From Roseivirga seohaensis (GTDB lineage: Bacteria > Bacteroidota > Bacteroidia > Cytophagales > Cyclobacteriaceae), in NCBI RefSeq assembly GCF_001592945.1, contig NZ_LRPB01000012.1, positions 1 to 64,000 on the forward strand: DNA of 64,000 nt. Direction: 5' to 3'. Numbering within the stretch: position 1 is the stretch's first letter; each line of letters begins with the position of its first letter. The notes under the pieces are model-generated. The model was not told where the DNA came from. It did not search any database and was given only the letters and a program-made list of their open reading frames with translations. Both the position numbers and the translations under genes were made by a program. Positions 1 through 9,873 of the stretch are shown in pieces.

Positions 1-179
1 TTAATCTCTTGGGGTTTTTTTATGACCTTAGTCTTTAGGAAAGATGGTAAAGGACAGTTTTGAAAGCGCTTTTATATGAATTTTGTTTCAGGGAAGTGAG
101 AAATATTGTATTATAGTAAAGAATTTCTATTTGTATTAAGCAGTAGCAATTTCGACCTTGAACTGAACGCCTCAACTCG
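1..179. other. Upstream non-coding region, left edge
   Basis: No gene can be supported. Frame +1 is open from base 1 to a TGA at 61-63, so these bases could be the last 20 codons of a gene cut by the window edge, but the peptide has no recognisable features. A short AAAGCGCTTT palindrome at 63-72 could be part of a weak hairpin. The rest is the AT-rich leader of the regulator gene starting at 180. I see no exact TAnnTTTG box. Confidence 0.4.
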
Positions 180-1925
180 ATGATCCAGATACGTATATGT
201 CACTATACGACAAAAATATTTTTTACATTATTATTTTGTTTCATATTTTTCCTCGTTACAAGTTCTCCATTACATTCTCAATCTGAGAAAATTTCTGACT
301 TAATAGAACTGTCTAAACGAAATTCACGGTATCCAGATAGTTTAGCACTTTATGGAAGGGAACTCATTTCATATAATGATTCTCTTGCATTGACAGAAGG
401 TCATTTCGCCATTGGTTATGCTTTTTACCAAAGAGGAATAATGGAAGCTGCTGGTTTACATTATGATAGTGCGTTAAACTTCATTGATTCTTCAAAAGAT
501 TACTTAACCTATAGTAGAATTAAAAGAAATAGGGGGATAGTTTACCAGAGGCAGGGTGAGTTCACAAGGGCAAAAGAAGTTTTTGAGACATTATTTCAGG
601 AGGCTCAAGATCAAAAGAATGAGTTGGGTCAGGCTTTGATGTACAATCAATTAGGGATTATTGCACAGTCACAAGGTAATTATAATGAAGCTGCGGACGA
701 CTTCAATAAGGCTATTGAGATATATTCAAAGAAGGATTCTGCCAATATAGCCAATACATTAATGAATTTAGGCACCCTATATGGGAGAATGAACTTGATT
801 GGCCAATCTAACCAGAAATTACTGATTGCTGCTGAGATTGCTGGAAACTTCAAACAGTGGGTAATACAGGCTAGATGTTATAATAATATTTCTGTCAATT
901 ATAGAAAAGTATCTAACCTAGATTCTAGTAATTATTATCTTAGTTTAAATGAGCAACTGTACAAAAAGTTGAATAATAGATTAGCCTTAATTGAGGTCTA
1001 TCAAAACAAAACCAGTAATTTTTTAATTGCTAAAAACGCAGATAGTGCTTATTATTTTTTAGAGAATGCACTTTCGTTAATTACACCAAATCAGGATTTA
1101 TATAGGGAGTCGCAACTAGATTTTTTAAGAGCTAGGGTTGAGTTGGAGTTTGGAGATGCGAATTTAGCCATACAATATGTGAACGATGCTATTACTAAGG
1201 CATTAGCTCAGAATAGGGTTGATGATCTCAATGATCATTATGTTTTACTATCTGAGGCATATGAAAAGGAAGGTGATACAAAGGCGGCCTTGGCTATTAT
1301 GAAGAAGTGGAAAATTTTGGATGATAGTCTTGAGATATATAAAAGCATTAAAACTATTCATGAGATAACTTCTGCTTATGATTTGGCAAGATCAGAAGAG
1401 GTAATTAAACAGAGCCAAGAACAGGCTACTTTTTTTCAGAAATTAAGTACTCGTTTGGCTATTGGCGCTATTTTATTTGCTGCTTTAAGTGCCTTACTCT
1501 ATTTTAAATTTAGGAAAAAGAGTAATGAAGCAGAGCTCATAGAGAGTGAGGTAAATGAATTGAAGTCGAAAATATCAGAATTACAACAGAAAGTTAAAAA
1601 GTCAACCGAGAACTTTATTACCCTTAAAAGCAAAGCAGTAATACCTCTAAACAAGTTGATGTTCGTTCAATCCGATGGCCCTTATCTAGAATTTTTTCTA
1701 GAAAATAAAGAGAGACCCGAGATTGATAGAGGAACCTTAAGGGATTTGAAAACCGATTTGCCAATCAATACCTTTATTCAGGTTCACAGATCATATATAA
1801 TCAATATACATTTTATACGTGAAGTGTATGCCAATAGAGTGGTGTTACAAAACGGCCATGAATTGAATATTTCTAGGAGTTTTAAGACGAATATGGATGA
1901 GATTTTTCAAGCAAAAGCTTCTTAG
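180..1925 (+). CDS. TPR sensor protein with C-terminal LytTR DNA-binding domain
   Basis: A 581-residue one-component regulator. Seen: an N-terminal hydrophobic segment (about residues 12-30) ending in a signal-peptide-like SPLHSQS; a long helical region (about 40-400) with TPR-type repeats such as GNYNEAADDFNKAIEIY; a membrane helix at about 423-443 (IGAILFAALSALLYF); a short coiled coil (about 448-475); and a LytTR domain to the end, with the typical FIQVHRSYIIN segment and closing ISRSF. In this Bacteroidota family the TPR part is thought to lie in the periplasm and the LytTR part to bind direct repeats in DNA. It is encoded just upstream of a surface-protein operon preceded by phased direct repeats, so it probably regulates that operon (inference). 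The ligand is unknown. Confidence 0.9.
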   Translation: MIQIRICHYTTKIFFTLLFCFIFFLVTSSPLHSQSEKISDLIELSKRNSRYPDSLALYGRELISYNDSLALTEGHFAIGYAFYQRGIMEAAGLHYDSALNFIDSSKDYLTYSRIKRNRGIVYQRQGEFTRAKEVFETLFQEAQDQKNELGQALMYNQLGIIAQSQGNYNEAADDFNKAIEIYSKKDSANIANTLMNLGTLYGRMNLIGQSNQKLLIAAEIAGNFKQWVIQARCYNNISVNYRKVSNLDSSNYYLSLNEQLYKKLNNRLALIEVYQNKTSNFLIAKNADSAYYFLENALSLITPNQDLYRESQLDFLRARVELEFGDANLAIQYVNDAITKALAQNRVDDLNDHYVLLSEAYEKEGDTKAALAIMKKWKILDDSLEIYKSIKTIHEITSAYDLARSEEVIKQSQEQATFFQKLSTRLAIGAILFAALSALLYFKFRKKSNEAELIESEVNELKSKISELQQKVKKSTENFITLKSKAVIPLNKLMFVQSDGPYLEFFLENKERPEIDRGTLRDLKTDLPINTFIQVHRSYIINIHFIREVYANRVVLQNGHELNISRSFKTNMDEIFQAKAS

Positions 1926-1986
1926 CTAACATTTGTGCTAAACCCAAACTCAAAAAAGGAGTGTCAATCATTTTAGGTTTTTGGTG

Positions 1987-2070
1987 ATTCATGACAAAAT
2001 CTTTCAATTTTACTTTTTTTGGGTATTGAAAGCATTTCCATTCGTGCTGAGACTACTGTCATTCGTGACA
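1987..2070 (+). promoter_or_regulatory. Three phased direct repeats, candidate LytTR operator
   Basis: ATTCATGACA (1987-1996), ATTCGTGCTG (2040-2049) and ATTCGTGACA (2061-2070). Start-to-start distances are 53 and 21 bp, close to five and two helical turns, so all three face the same side of the DNA. A 21-bp period between short direct repeats is what LytTR proteins such as AgrA use. A LytTR protein is encoded directly upstream. The last copy lies in GTCATTCGTGAC, which also has inverted GTCA/TGAC arms, so a dimeric HTH protein is an alternative binder. Confidence 0.5.
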
Positions 2071-2122
2071 TTTTTTTTGAATAACCCATATTCCTTTCGA
2101 CCTTTTCCTAACAACAACTAGT

Positions 2123-2136
2123 ACCCGAATTCGGGT
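2123..2136. promoter_or_regulatory. 14-bp perfect palindrome before the operon
   Basis: ACCCGAATTCGGGT is a perfect inverted repeat ending 16 bases before the ATG at 2153. It is too short and lacks a T tract for a terminator. It could be an operator, perhaps for the LuxR-type HTH protein encoded next, or part of the 5' leader structure. Confidence 0.35.
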
Positions 2137-2152
2137 GTGATTTCAGACGCTT

Positions 2153-2419
2153 ATGACTATTGTAAGATTTCGAGAAACTCGAAAATCTATTATTGAAATA
2201 CTTTCTAATCGAGAAATGGAGGTTCTACTCAGGCTTGCAAAAGGAGAAAGTAGAAAAGGCATTTCGGAACAGCTTGGTATTTCAGTTCTTACTTATGATG
2301 AACATCGAAAAAATATAAAACAGAAGCTACGGTTGAGAACGCAAGCCGATTGGGCTTCTGCTATTGTGCTTTTTAGAAATTCCGGTTCAATAACTGTAAA
2401 AAAGAAAATTGATAAATAA
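2153..2419 (+). CDS. Small LuxR-type HTH protein
   Basis: 88 residues, almost entirely a LuxR/GerE winged helix-turn-helix (about residues 15-75): LSNREMEVLLRLAKGES, then the recognition helix region ISEQLGISVLTYDEHRKNI and KQKLRLRTQADW. There is no receiver or sensor domain, so it is an orphan DNA-binding protein whose activity probably depends on its amount or on a partner. It is first in a + strand operon: its stop lies 25 bases before the next start. It probably autoregulates or controls the downstream surface proteins (inference). The usual G-x-S-x-x-E-I-A pattern is altered to GESRKGISE, so target recognition may differ. Confidence 0.8.
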   Translation: MTIVRFRETRKSIIEILSNREMEVLLRLAKGESRKGISEQLGISVLTYDEHRKNIKQKLRLRTQADWASAIVLFRNSGSITVKKKIDK

Positions 2420-2444
2420 ACATCAAACACATAATAACCCACTC

Positions 2445-5033
2445 ATGAAAAAACATTTACTACTCTTAACATTGTTTAGCGCCTTTATGCTTTTTAACGG
2501 CCTCAACAGTTATGCAAGTCCCTTTCAGGAGACAACGGTACCAGCAAATGCTGGTATGAAAATGAACTTTCAAGGAACACTTTATGAAAATGGTGAACCT
2601 GTGAATGGCGATAGAAGTATGACTTTCAGTATTGATATTGAAGGTACAGCATGGACTGAAACCCAAACGGTTCAAGTAATTGAAGGTTTGTATTCGGTTA
2701 CTTTGGGAGCTGAGAACCCACTTCCTGAGAGTCTATTTTATGATGTAGCTGAGAGGAGTCTTACAGTAAGTGTAGGAAGCAACACTCTTGGTACTGTTCA
2801 ACTTTTGGCTCCTTTTTCACCTAAAGAAATTGGCCCAGCTAATGATTTGCCTAGGAGGATTGAAATTGACAATGAAAAAGCCAATTCAGATACCATTTTT
2901 CACTTTGTAATGAGTTCTGATAATCTGAATAATGGAGCTCAAAGAGGTCTTCAGATTGACATGACCGGTATAGGCTTCAAAATGGCGGTTAGAGGAAATA
3001 TTGCTTCTCAAGCTGAAGACGCTACTACTAAAATTGGTTTAATAGGTAGTACGATAGGTCAAGGTACTGGAAATCATTATGGTGTTTTTGGCCAAGCATT
3101 TGGAGCCGGTAAAACTAATGCTGCTATTTACGGTTTAGCAGGTGGTCCTGGAAACGGGGATGAAGGTTACGAAAACGGTTCTTACAACAATGGTGTGCTT
3201 GCGTATGCTCAGTCTAACCCTTGGGGGAACGTTGGAGTTACTGGTTTTGCAACGGGTACTGTTGGAGTTGATAATATAGGTGTGTCAGGTATTTCTTGGG
3301 TTGGTCAAGCTGGAAATACAGAAATTGAGAACAAAGGTGTTTTAGGTAGGGCTGAAGGGCCAGGAATAAACAAAGCTGTTTGGGCAAGGGCCATGAATGG
3401 TGTAGAAAACTGGGCTGGTTGGTTCGAAGGCGACATAGCGATAAGAGGTGGCAAAAATTTGAAAATTTTTGGGCCAGAAGAAAATCTAAAGGCAGATTTA
3501 AATTATTACGAACCAAATAATGCAGGTTCTTTGGTTTTGTACGGGCATAATAACACTAGACGAGTAATTCTTGGTAGTAATTCTGGTGGTCAGGCTGGAT
3601 TTTTAGGACTATATGATTCGTTAGATGTTAGTCGTGCGGTATTAAGGGCTTACCCATCTGGAAATGGATTTTTTAGTTTGGCAGGTAAGAACTCAACAAA
3701 TATTGAGGCTGGGGCTAAATTTTGGGAAGAAAATTCAGGTTTAGATTTAGGCTACTTCAAAATTCAAGGCTCAACCCAAGTAGACGATGGAAATGGAGGA
3801 ACTTATTTTCCGGATTTAGTTTGGATGGACGCTCAGAGATGGGAAGATGGTACCGAACTGGGTTCAATAGAATTTAGATCTACTGATGGTGCGCATTTTG
3901 GAATGAATGCTTACGGTTTAACAGGGAATAGACCTATTGAAATACATGATAATGAAGGTGCTGTTAAGTCTGCGCTTAGGTTTGATGAGGGTTATAACTC
4001 AGGTATTCTAGAGCTATTTGGTGCCACAAGTGAGCCAGATATAAAAATGGGATCTTTCGGTAGTAGCCCAGGAGGCCGTTTGCAAATGTACAGAAGAAGC
4101 GATGATAATAGTTTTGTAAGAAGCGCTATTGCTGCGGCTGCATATGGTGAAGGGATGTCTTATTTAAACTTATATGCTGAAAACTTTACGGCAGATAATA
4201 ATGCAAGATTAGTCGATTTATACACTTACAATAGAGATATTAATAACAACCCATACTCTGATAATTATAAGCGATCAGGCATTGATTTTTATGATAACCA
4301 AGGAACGAGGCTGGTTGCTGTTGGTTCAGATAGAGAAGAAGGAGGAGCAGACCCAACGGGTAGGTCTGGCTTTATTTACTTATCTGGAACAAACTCTCCG
4401 AACGTAGAAATGTCAGGAAAAAGAGGTGAAAATAATGATTTGGGAGCCATTAGAGTTTATGGGAATACCTCAGATGGAGGCGCTTGGTATCATGCGAATG
4501 CTTCTATGGAAGTAAATACTGATGGAACCAACCAATGGGGAAGATTAAGCTTAAATAAGACAGAAATTGCGAACAGTACATCTAGCGAAAATATTGTTCT
4601 AGATGCCAATTCAGGAGATATTGTAATATCAGGCTCTTTATCTCAATCATCAGATGTACGTCTTAAAAAGAATATTTCAACTTTAACTTCTGGCCTAGCC
4701 ACAGTAAATAGATTGAGAGGAGTACGCTATAACTGGAAAGATTTATCTCAACCAGAAAACAAAATAGGCTTCATTGCACAAGAGGTAGAAAACATACTTC
4801 CAGAACTGGTAAACACAAAATCAGATGGATTTAAAACAGTGAATTATGCTGAAATGACAGCCGTTTTAGTAGAAGCAGTGAAAGAACTTAGTCAGCAAAT
4901 TGAAGACTTAAAAAAGGAAAACACTTCTTTAAAAGCTGAGCTAACAGGCGTAAAAGAGATGGAAGATCGATTGGCCAGAATTGAGGCTTTATTGGGCGCA
5001 CAAAACACAACTCAAAAAACTGATCAGAAATAA
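2445..5033 (+). CDS. Secreted fibre-like protein with C-terminal S74 chaperone domain
   Basis: The start is placed at the ATG at 2445, because it gives a proper signal peptide (MKKHLLLLTLFSAFMLFNG, then YASPFQ); the open frame extends 12 codons upstream without that feature. The mature part (about 840 residues) is beta-rich and Gly/Asn-rich, like phage tail-fibre and repeat proteins. At about residues 736-830 is a Peptidase_S74 / intramolecular chaperone domain: SDVRLKKNI, then RGVRYNWKD, GFIAQEVENILPELV and VNYAEMTAVLVEAVKEL, followed by a short coiled coil. In phage endosialidases this domain drives trimer folding and then cleaves itself off through a Ser-Lys dyad. The product is therefore probably a trimeric exported fibre. 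It is followed after 2 bases by the adhesin gene. Confidence 0.8.
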   Translation: MKKHLLLLTLFSAFMLFNGLNSYASPFQETTVPANAGMKMNFQGTLYENGEPVNGDRSMTFSIDIEGTAWTETQTVQVIEGLYSVTLGAENPLPESLFYDVAERSLTVSVGSNTLGTVQLLAPFSPKEIGPANDLPRRIEIDNEKANSDTIFHFVMSSDNLNNGAQRGLQIDMTGIGFKMAVRGNIASQAEDATTKIGLIGSTIGQGTGNHYGVFGQAFGAGKTNAAIYGLAGGPGNGDEGYENGSYNNGVLAYAQSNPWGNVGVTGFATGTVGVDNIGVSGISWVGQAGNTEIENKGVLGRAEGPGINKAVWARAMNGVENWAGWFEGDIAIRGGKNLKIFGPEENLKADLNYYEPNNAGSLVLYGHNNTRRVILGSNSGGQAGFLGLYDSLDVSRAVLRAYPSGNGFFSLAGKNSTNIEAGAKFWEENSGLDLGYFKIQGSTQVDDGNGGTYFPDLVWMDAQRWEDGTELGSIEFRSTDGAHFGMNAYGLTGNRPIEIHDNEGAVKSALRFDEGYNSGILELFGATSEPDIKMGSFGSSPGGRLQMYRRSDDNSFVRSAIAAAAYGEGMSYLNLYAENFTADNNARLVDLYTYNRDINNNPYSDNYKRSGIDFYDNQGTRLVAVGSDREEGGADPTGRSGFIYLSGTNSPNVEMSGKRGENNDLGAIRVYGNTSDGGAWYHANASMEVNTDGTNQWGRLSLNKTEIANSTSSENIVLDANSGDIVISGSLSQSSDVRLKKNISTLTSGLATVNRLRGVRYNWKDLSQPENKIGFIAQEVENILPELVNTKSDGFKTVNYAEMTAVLVEAVKELSQQIEDLKKENTSLKAELTGVKEMEDRLARIEALLGAQNTTQKTDQK

Positions 5034-5035
5034 TC

Positions 5036-8000
5036 ATGGTGGATTTAAAAGGAATATTTAATGTGTTCCTGAAATCCATATGCTGCCTATCTCTATTGCT
5101 TTTGACACATCAAGTAGAAAGTCAAGAAGTTAATAAAGATGATTTGCGAAACCGTAGGGTGACCAACGCAAGGGGTGGAGAATGGATTTCAGGAGGAATA
5201 TACACCGGTTATACTTCGGTGGGTCAATATGGTTCTTCTAGTGTGTTAACAGTTACCGATGGACAAACAGAGCTCAAGGGTTCTTTTGGTTTCGTTATAC
5301 CGTTATTTAATCTTGAAGAAAACAATGCGCCTATTGCCATTGTACCCAGTTCAGAGGTGTTTTATAATTTGGGTAGTAGTATTGAACTGAACGGATTCGA
5401 TCCTGATGATGACGAAATTACTTTTGAAATAACGGGTAATCCAATGTTGGGGGATTTGACAGCTGTTGAAGGTTCTGATTATGAATTTCAATTCTCGCCT
5501 TCATCAAGTTTGGCCGCTGGGTCAGGTTATAAGGATACCATCAGGTTTAAAGTGAATGAAGTTGAGGGTGAGCTTTCTTCAGAGGTTGCCACTTTCCCTT
5601 TTACATTCAATGTTGAAGATAAACCTCATGCAATTACAGATTTTCAGGTAATTACGGCTTTAGCCGATAGCAAAACACTAGGGCTTAGTTTTGAAGATGA
5701 TCGATTCAACTCAAGCTACGATGTTAAGATTAGCTATATTGATTTGTCGCAACCAGGAGCTGTTACACTGGTAACTTTGGTTGATCAAACGTATAAATTA
5801 GCAGACCTAACAGCGTCAGGAAACAAGCTAACGGTAAATGTTAATGCTGCTAAAGCGCAGTTCCCATATCTTTTTTCAGCATCACAAGTATTTATTACGG
5901 CTGAAGTGAGTGTGAACAATGGCTATGAGGATGACGAGGCCTTTGTTCTTAGTAATTCGGCCGATGGTAGTTCGAGTGGAGCCATAGCAAATTCGGAAAA
6001 TACATCAGGTTTGTTTGATATTTCTTCGGCAACCGCTGCCACGGGTGTAGATACACAAACCTCTGCTGATGGACAGTTTTTCACTTTTGCTACCAGAAAA
6101 TCGACTCCTGAGAACCAATCTGTGGAATTGAATTTGTATGCAGTAGAATTAGGTGCTTTTGATTTAACGAAGGCTTCAATTGAAATTCCAACACTTCCTA
6201 AAACAGGGAGCAATGAAAGCCCTGTGAAAGTAAAAAGCACGGCTAATTTGGTTCAATGGTCTGTAAAGTATAAGCCTAAAGGAGAAAAAGGCTATTTAGA
6301 TTCTTTACAGTTCGCGGTGAATAATACGGGAAGAGGTTTTACTTCGAAATCATATGCTGTGGTGCAGGTAGTGGATGTTAACGATCCGCCAACGATGAGT
6401 GATATTCCAAACCAACAATTGGATGAGGATGGAAGTCTTACACTTACCTTGGCTTTTGCCGATGTAGATAGTGACTTGACCGTAACGGCCAAATCATCAG
6501 ATAACACTAAGGTGGGCACTACAGTTAATGGAAACCAGTTAACAATAACTCCAGCAGCAAACTTCAATGGCAATGCGAATATTTCGGTTCAGGTGTCCGA
6601 GACGGGTACAACCGAAGCGTATTCTGTTATAAAAAGCTTCACTGTAAATGTTCTACCAGTGAATGATGCACCTATCATTGCTGATATTAATGATGTTACT
6701 ATTGATGAAGACAACTCGGGAACAATTAACATTTTAACCACAGATGTAGATTCTAAGATTTCCGTTTTCAACTATACTGTAACACCTGACAAATTAGGTG
6801 TGGTTGACGTTTCATTTTCGGGAAATACAATGAAGGTGACACCTAAACCTAATTATAATGGTACGGTGAGTTTTAGTGTAAAGGCCGATGATCGACTAGG
6901 CACAGACCAATCTATTTCTCAGCCTAAAACCTTTAACTTAGTAATTAACCCAGTAAACGATGTGCCAATTGTTGAACAGGTTATTCCTACTCAGAAGGTA
7001 TTGAAAAGCTTTCCTACTTATACCTTAGAGTTAGGGCGCTTTTTTCAGGATGTTGAGACAACGGACGCTAACCTTACATACAGCTTGAGTAATAGCTCAT
7101 TATTTACCTTAACCGAGGCTAATGGTGTGTTAAGCATAAGTCCTAATAATGTGGCTGCCGGAAATGAGTCGGTTACAATTACGGCAAGTGATGGCACTGC
7201 GAGTGTAAGCCAAAGTGTATCTTTCGTATTAGAAGAACTGGCAGCCGATATTCAAGTGGCGAATCCTATTTCTAACCGAAATGAAAATGAAGACTTCGGT
7301 CAGGTGAGTTTTGATATTAGTAATGTGTTTACCGATGTGAATGATGCGAATGCAGTTTTCACCTATGAAGTTACAGGTAATTCCTCCATTGGTGCCAGTA
7401 TTTCAGCAGACGGTAAATCCATAGTTCTTACTTCGCCTCAGAACTATTCAGGAACAGAAAAAGTATTTTTGGTTGGGAAGACTGGGGCAAAGTCTGGATT
7501 CGTATCTTTTGACATCACCGTCAGCCCAGTAAACGATGCTCCAACTTTAGGAACTGTCTCAAATCAGACGGTTCAAGAAGATTTTGCATTGAACGGACTG
7601 TTTGTATCATATGAAGATATAGATAACAGCTTAAGCGAAATGAGCTTTACGGCTTCATCTTCTAACCAGAATTTGATTAAAGACGGGGCAATTACGTTGA
7701 CCCCGAGCGAAACAGGAGTGTTGGTTTCTTTAAATCCAGAAGTCAATAAAAATGGAGTTGCAGCCATCACGTTAAACGCCTCTGATGGAAATTTAAGTGC
7801 AAGCCGTACTTTTGATGTAACGGTTCAATCTGTCAACGACATCCCAACCGTAGTTTCAACAACTATGGCTGATGCAACCGAGGATGTAGCCTATACGGTA
7901 GACCTATCAACACTCTTCAACGATGTAGATAACGATAAGCTTACATTCACTTTTGAAAACAAACCTACATGGTTAACCTTTAGCGGAAACCAATTGGCAG

Positions 8001-9871
8001 GAACACCTTCTAATGAGAATGTAGGGACAGCGACCTTCTTTGTAACAGCCGATGACGGAAGTGGCGGAAAGGTGCGTCAACCCTATAGTTTGAATACTAT
8101 TAATGTAAACGATGCACCAACATTGGTTACTGCGTTGCCAACTATTAATGCTACCGAAGATGTATTGTTGAGTGTAGCGTTGAATGAAGCTTCTTTCCTC
8201 GATGTGGATGGAGATAACCTTACTTATTCAGCTACTTTTAGTGGAAATAGTTGGTTAAGCTTTGATGCGGCTACAAAACGCTTTACGGGAACGCCAAGTA
8301 ATGATAATGTTGGAGATGTTACCGTTACTGTAACGGCTACCGATGGTTCGAATGAAAGTGTTAGTGCTACATTCCAGTTGAAAGTTATCAATGTAAATGA
8401 TGCACCAACGGACATCACTATACCAACTTTAACTATTGCAGAGAACGCAAGTTTAGGCGCTGTTTTAAGTGCGCTTTCAACAGCCGATGTGGATGCTGGT
8501 GATGTACATACTTACACTTTGGTTTCTGGAGAAGGCTCAGACGATAACAGTGTGTTCAGCATAAACAACAGTAATTTGCTAACAGCTTCTGCTATCGACT
8601 TTGAAAGTAAATCATCATTAAAAATCAGGTTGAAATCTGCCGATGGAAGCGGAGCAAGCATCGAGAAGGCCTTTGTTGTTACGGTAACAAACGTAAATGA
8701 GAGCCCAGAAGCAATAGTTTTAAGTGCTAGCAGCATCGAGGAGAACAAAGCTTCTGGAACAGTGATTGGCGCATTAACCACAACTGACCCAGATAACGGT
8801 GATAGTCACACCTATTCGTTCGTGGCTGGAGCCGGAGATACAGATAATGCTTTGTTCGAAATTTCTGAAGGCAATTTGGTTAACAAGTCCGCCTTTAATT
8901 ATGAGGCAAAAACGGCTTATTCGGTACGTATTAAAACCACAGATGCTGATGGATTGAATTTTATACAAAATTTCACAGTGAGTGTTCAAGATGTGAATGA
9001 AGCCCCAAGTGCTGTGGCTTTGAGTAACCTGTCTGTTTTGGAAAATGAAGATGCAGGAACTTTAGTAGGTAATTTAAGCACTACCGACCAAGATGCGGCT
9101 GATAGCCATACCTATGCTTTTGTGAGTGGTGAAGGAGATGGTGATAACAGTGACTTTATTATTAATGGAAATCAATTGGTAACAGCTCAGACTTTCGATA
9201 GAGAAGCCAAGGGTGCGTATACCGTGCGGGTGTCAACTACTGATGGAGGCGGGTTGAGTATTGAAAAAAGTTTTACCATTGAAATTTCGAATGTGGCAGA
9301 ACCTAATTTGAAAGTAGAAGGCGATCTGAGCTTTAACCAAACGGATATTGGTATGAGTAGTGAGTTGACTTTCACCATTACCAATAATGGAGATGGAGAC
9401 GGTTTGGAGGTCACTAATATTCAAGTGCCGGAAGGCTTTAGTGTAGATAAGAGTACCGTTAGTCTTTCAGCAGGAGCTTCTGAAGAAGTGAAGGTTACAT
9501 TCAGTCCTACTGAAGGTAAAACCTATAATGGTCAAATCTCTATAAGCTCTAATGCTGGAACTGAAAGTTTGAATGTTTTAGGTGAAGGGGCAGTAGTAAC
9601 AGATATTGATGATGATTTAATAGATCAGGATGAAGTTCAACTCTATCCGAATCCTTCTAGAGATATTGTTACAATTGACTTAAGTCTTGCTCCTGTAGTA
9701 ACTCCAGATGTTGCCATTGTAGACATAAACGGAAATACGGTTTGGTCACTGAGTAAGGTGAAGGAACGAAAGGTTCAAGTGACTGTGAGTCAGTATCCGG
9801 CAGGCACCTATTTGGTGAGAATATCTTCAGAAAAGGGTTCCGTAATTAAAAAGCTAATGATAATTAAATAG
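5036..9871 (+). CDS. Giant cadherin/Ig-like surface protein with T9SS sorting domain
   Basis: 1611 residues. An N-terminal signal peptide (LSLLLLTHQVESQE) leads to about nine tandem cadherin/Ig-like beta-sandwich repeats, each introduced by VN(D/E)xP (VNDPP, VNDAP, VNDVP, VNDIP, VNESP, VNEAP) and containing DxD or DED calcium-ligand-like motifs. About residues 1425-1525 form a choice-of-anchor-D/ASPM-like module (LTFTITNNGDGDGLEV). The last about 80 residues are a type A T9SS C-terminal domain starting LYPNPSRDIVTI and ending in basic KKLMIIK. It should be exported across the outer membrane by T9SS and anchored or released, serving in adhesion or the extracellular matrix. It is transcribed with its neighbours (gaps of 2 bases on each side). 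Confidence 0.9.
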   Translation: MVDLKGIFNVFLKSICCLSLLLLTHQVESQEVNKDDLRNRRVTNARGGEWISGGIYTGYTSVGQYGSSSVLTVTDGQTELKGSFGFVIPLFNLEENNAPIAIVPSSEVFYNLGSSIELNGFDPDDDEITFEITGNPMLGDLTAVEGSDYEFQFSPSSSLAAGSGYKDTIRFKVNEVEGELSSEVATFPFTFNVEDKPHAITDFQVITALADSKTLGLSFEDDRFNSSYDVKISYIDLSQPGAVTLVTLVDQTYKLADLTASGNKLTVNVNAAKAQFPYLFSASQVFITAEVSVNNGYEDDEAFVLSNSADGSSSGAIANSENTSGLFDISSATAATGVDTQTSADGQFFTFATRKSTPENQSVELNLYAVELGAFDLTKASIEIPTLPKTGSNESPVKVKSTANLVQWSVKYKPKGEKGYLDSLQFAVNNTGRGFTSKSYAVVQVVDVNDPPTMSDIPNQQLDEDGSLTLTLAFADVDSDLTVTAKSSDNTKVGTTVNGNQLTITPAANFNGNANISVQVSETGTTEAYSVIKSFTVNVLPVNDAPIIADINDVTIDEDNSGTINILTTDVDSKISVFNYTVTPDKLGVVDVSFSGNTMKVTPKPNYNGTVSFSVKADDRLGTDQSISQPKTFNLVINPVNDVPIVEQVIPTQKVLKSFPTYTLELGRFFQDVETTDANLTYSLSNSSLFTLTEANGVLSISPNNVAAGNESVTITASDGTASVSQSVSFVLEELAADIQVANPISNRNENEDFGQVSFDISNVFTDVNDANAVFTYEVTGNSSIGASISADGKSIVLTSPQNYSGTEKVFLVGKTGAKSGFVSFDITVSPVNDAPTLGTVSNQTVQEDFALNGLFVSYEDIDNSLSEMSFTASSSNQNLIKDGAITLTPSETGVLVSLNPEVNKNGVAAITLNASDGNLSASRTFDVTVQSVNDIPTVVSTTMADATEDVAYTVDLSTLFNDVDNDKLTFTFENKPTWLTFSGNQLAGTPSNENVGTATFFVTADDGSGGKVRQPYSLNTINVNDAPTLVTALPTINATEDVLLSVALNEASFLDVDGDNLTYSATFSGNSWLSFDAATKRFTGTPSNDNVGDVTVTVTATDGSNESVSATFQLKVINVNDAPTDITIPTLTIAENASLGAVLSALSTADVDAGDVHTYTLVSGEGSDDNSVFSINNSNLLTASAIDFESKSSLKIRLKSADGSGASIEKAFVVTVTNVNESPEAIVLSASSIEENKASGTVIGALTTTDPDNGDSHTYSFVAGAGDTDNALFEISEGNLVNKSAFNYEAKTAYSVRIKTTDADGLNFIQNFTVSVQDVNEAPSAVALSNLSVLENEDAGTLVGNLSTTDQDAADSHTYAFVSGEGDGDNSDFIINGNQLVTAQTFDREAKGAYTVRVSTTDGGGLSIEKSFTIEISNVAEPNLKVEGDLSFNQTDIGMSSELTFTITNNGDGDGLEVTNIQVPEGFSVDKSTVSLSAGASEEVKVTFSPTEGKTYNGQISISSNAGTESLNVLGEGAVVTDIDDDLIDQDEVQLYPNPSRDIVTIDLSLAPVVTPDVAIVDINGNTVWSLSKVKERKVQVTVSQYPAGTYLVRISSEKGSVIKKLMIIK

Positions 9872-9873
9872 TC

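Larger units (their letters stand above)
1926..2152. promoter_or_regulatory. Regulatory intergenic region of the surface-protein operon
   Basis: 227 bases between the LytTR regulator and the LuxR-type HTH gene. They hold three copies of ATTC(A/G)TG (listed separately), a TTTG at 2076-2079 that could be a -33 element, a weak -7-like TTCCTTTC at 2091-2098 (6 of 8 positions, spacing shorter than usual), and a 14-bp palindrome at 2123-2136. I see no exact TAnnTTTG box, which would suit a promoter that needs an activator. Confidence 0.5.

Noticed and set aside
2061-2079. Exact Bacteroidota promoter in front of the surface operon
   Set aside because: A TTTG is present but the nearest -7-like sequence matches only 6 of 8 bases and the spacing is short, so I list it as uncertain rather than as a promoter.
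5923-6573. Long open frames antisense to the adhesin gene
   Set aside because: Low-stop bias of a repetitive beta-rich gene explains them; no signals or motifs in the translations.
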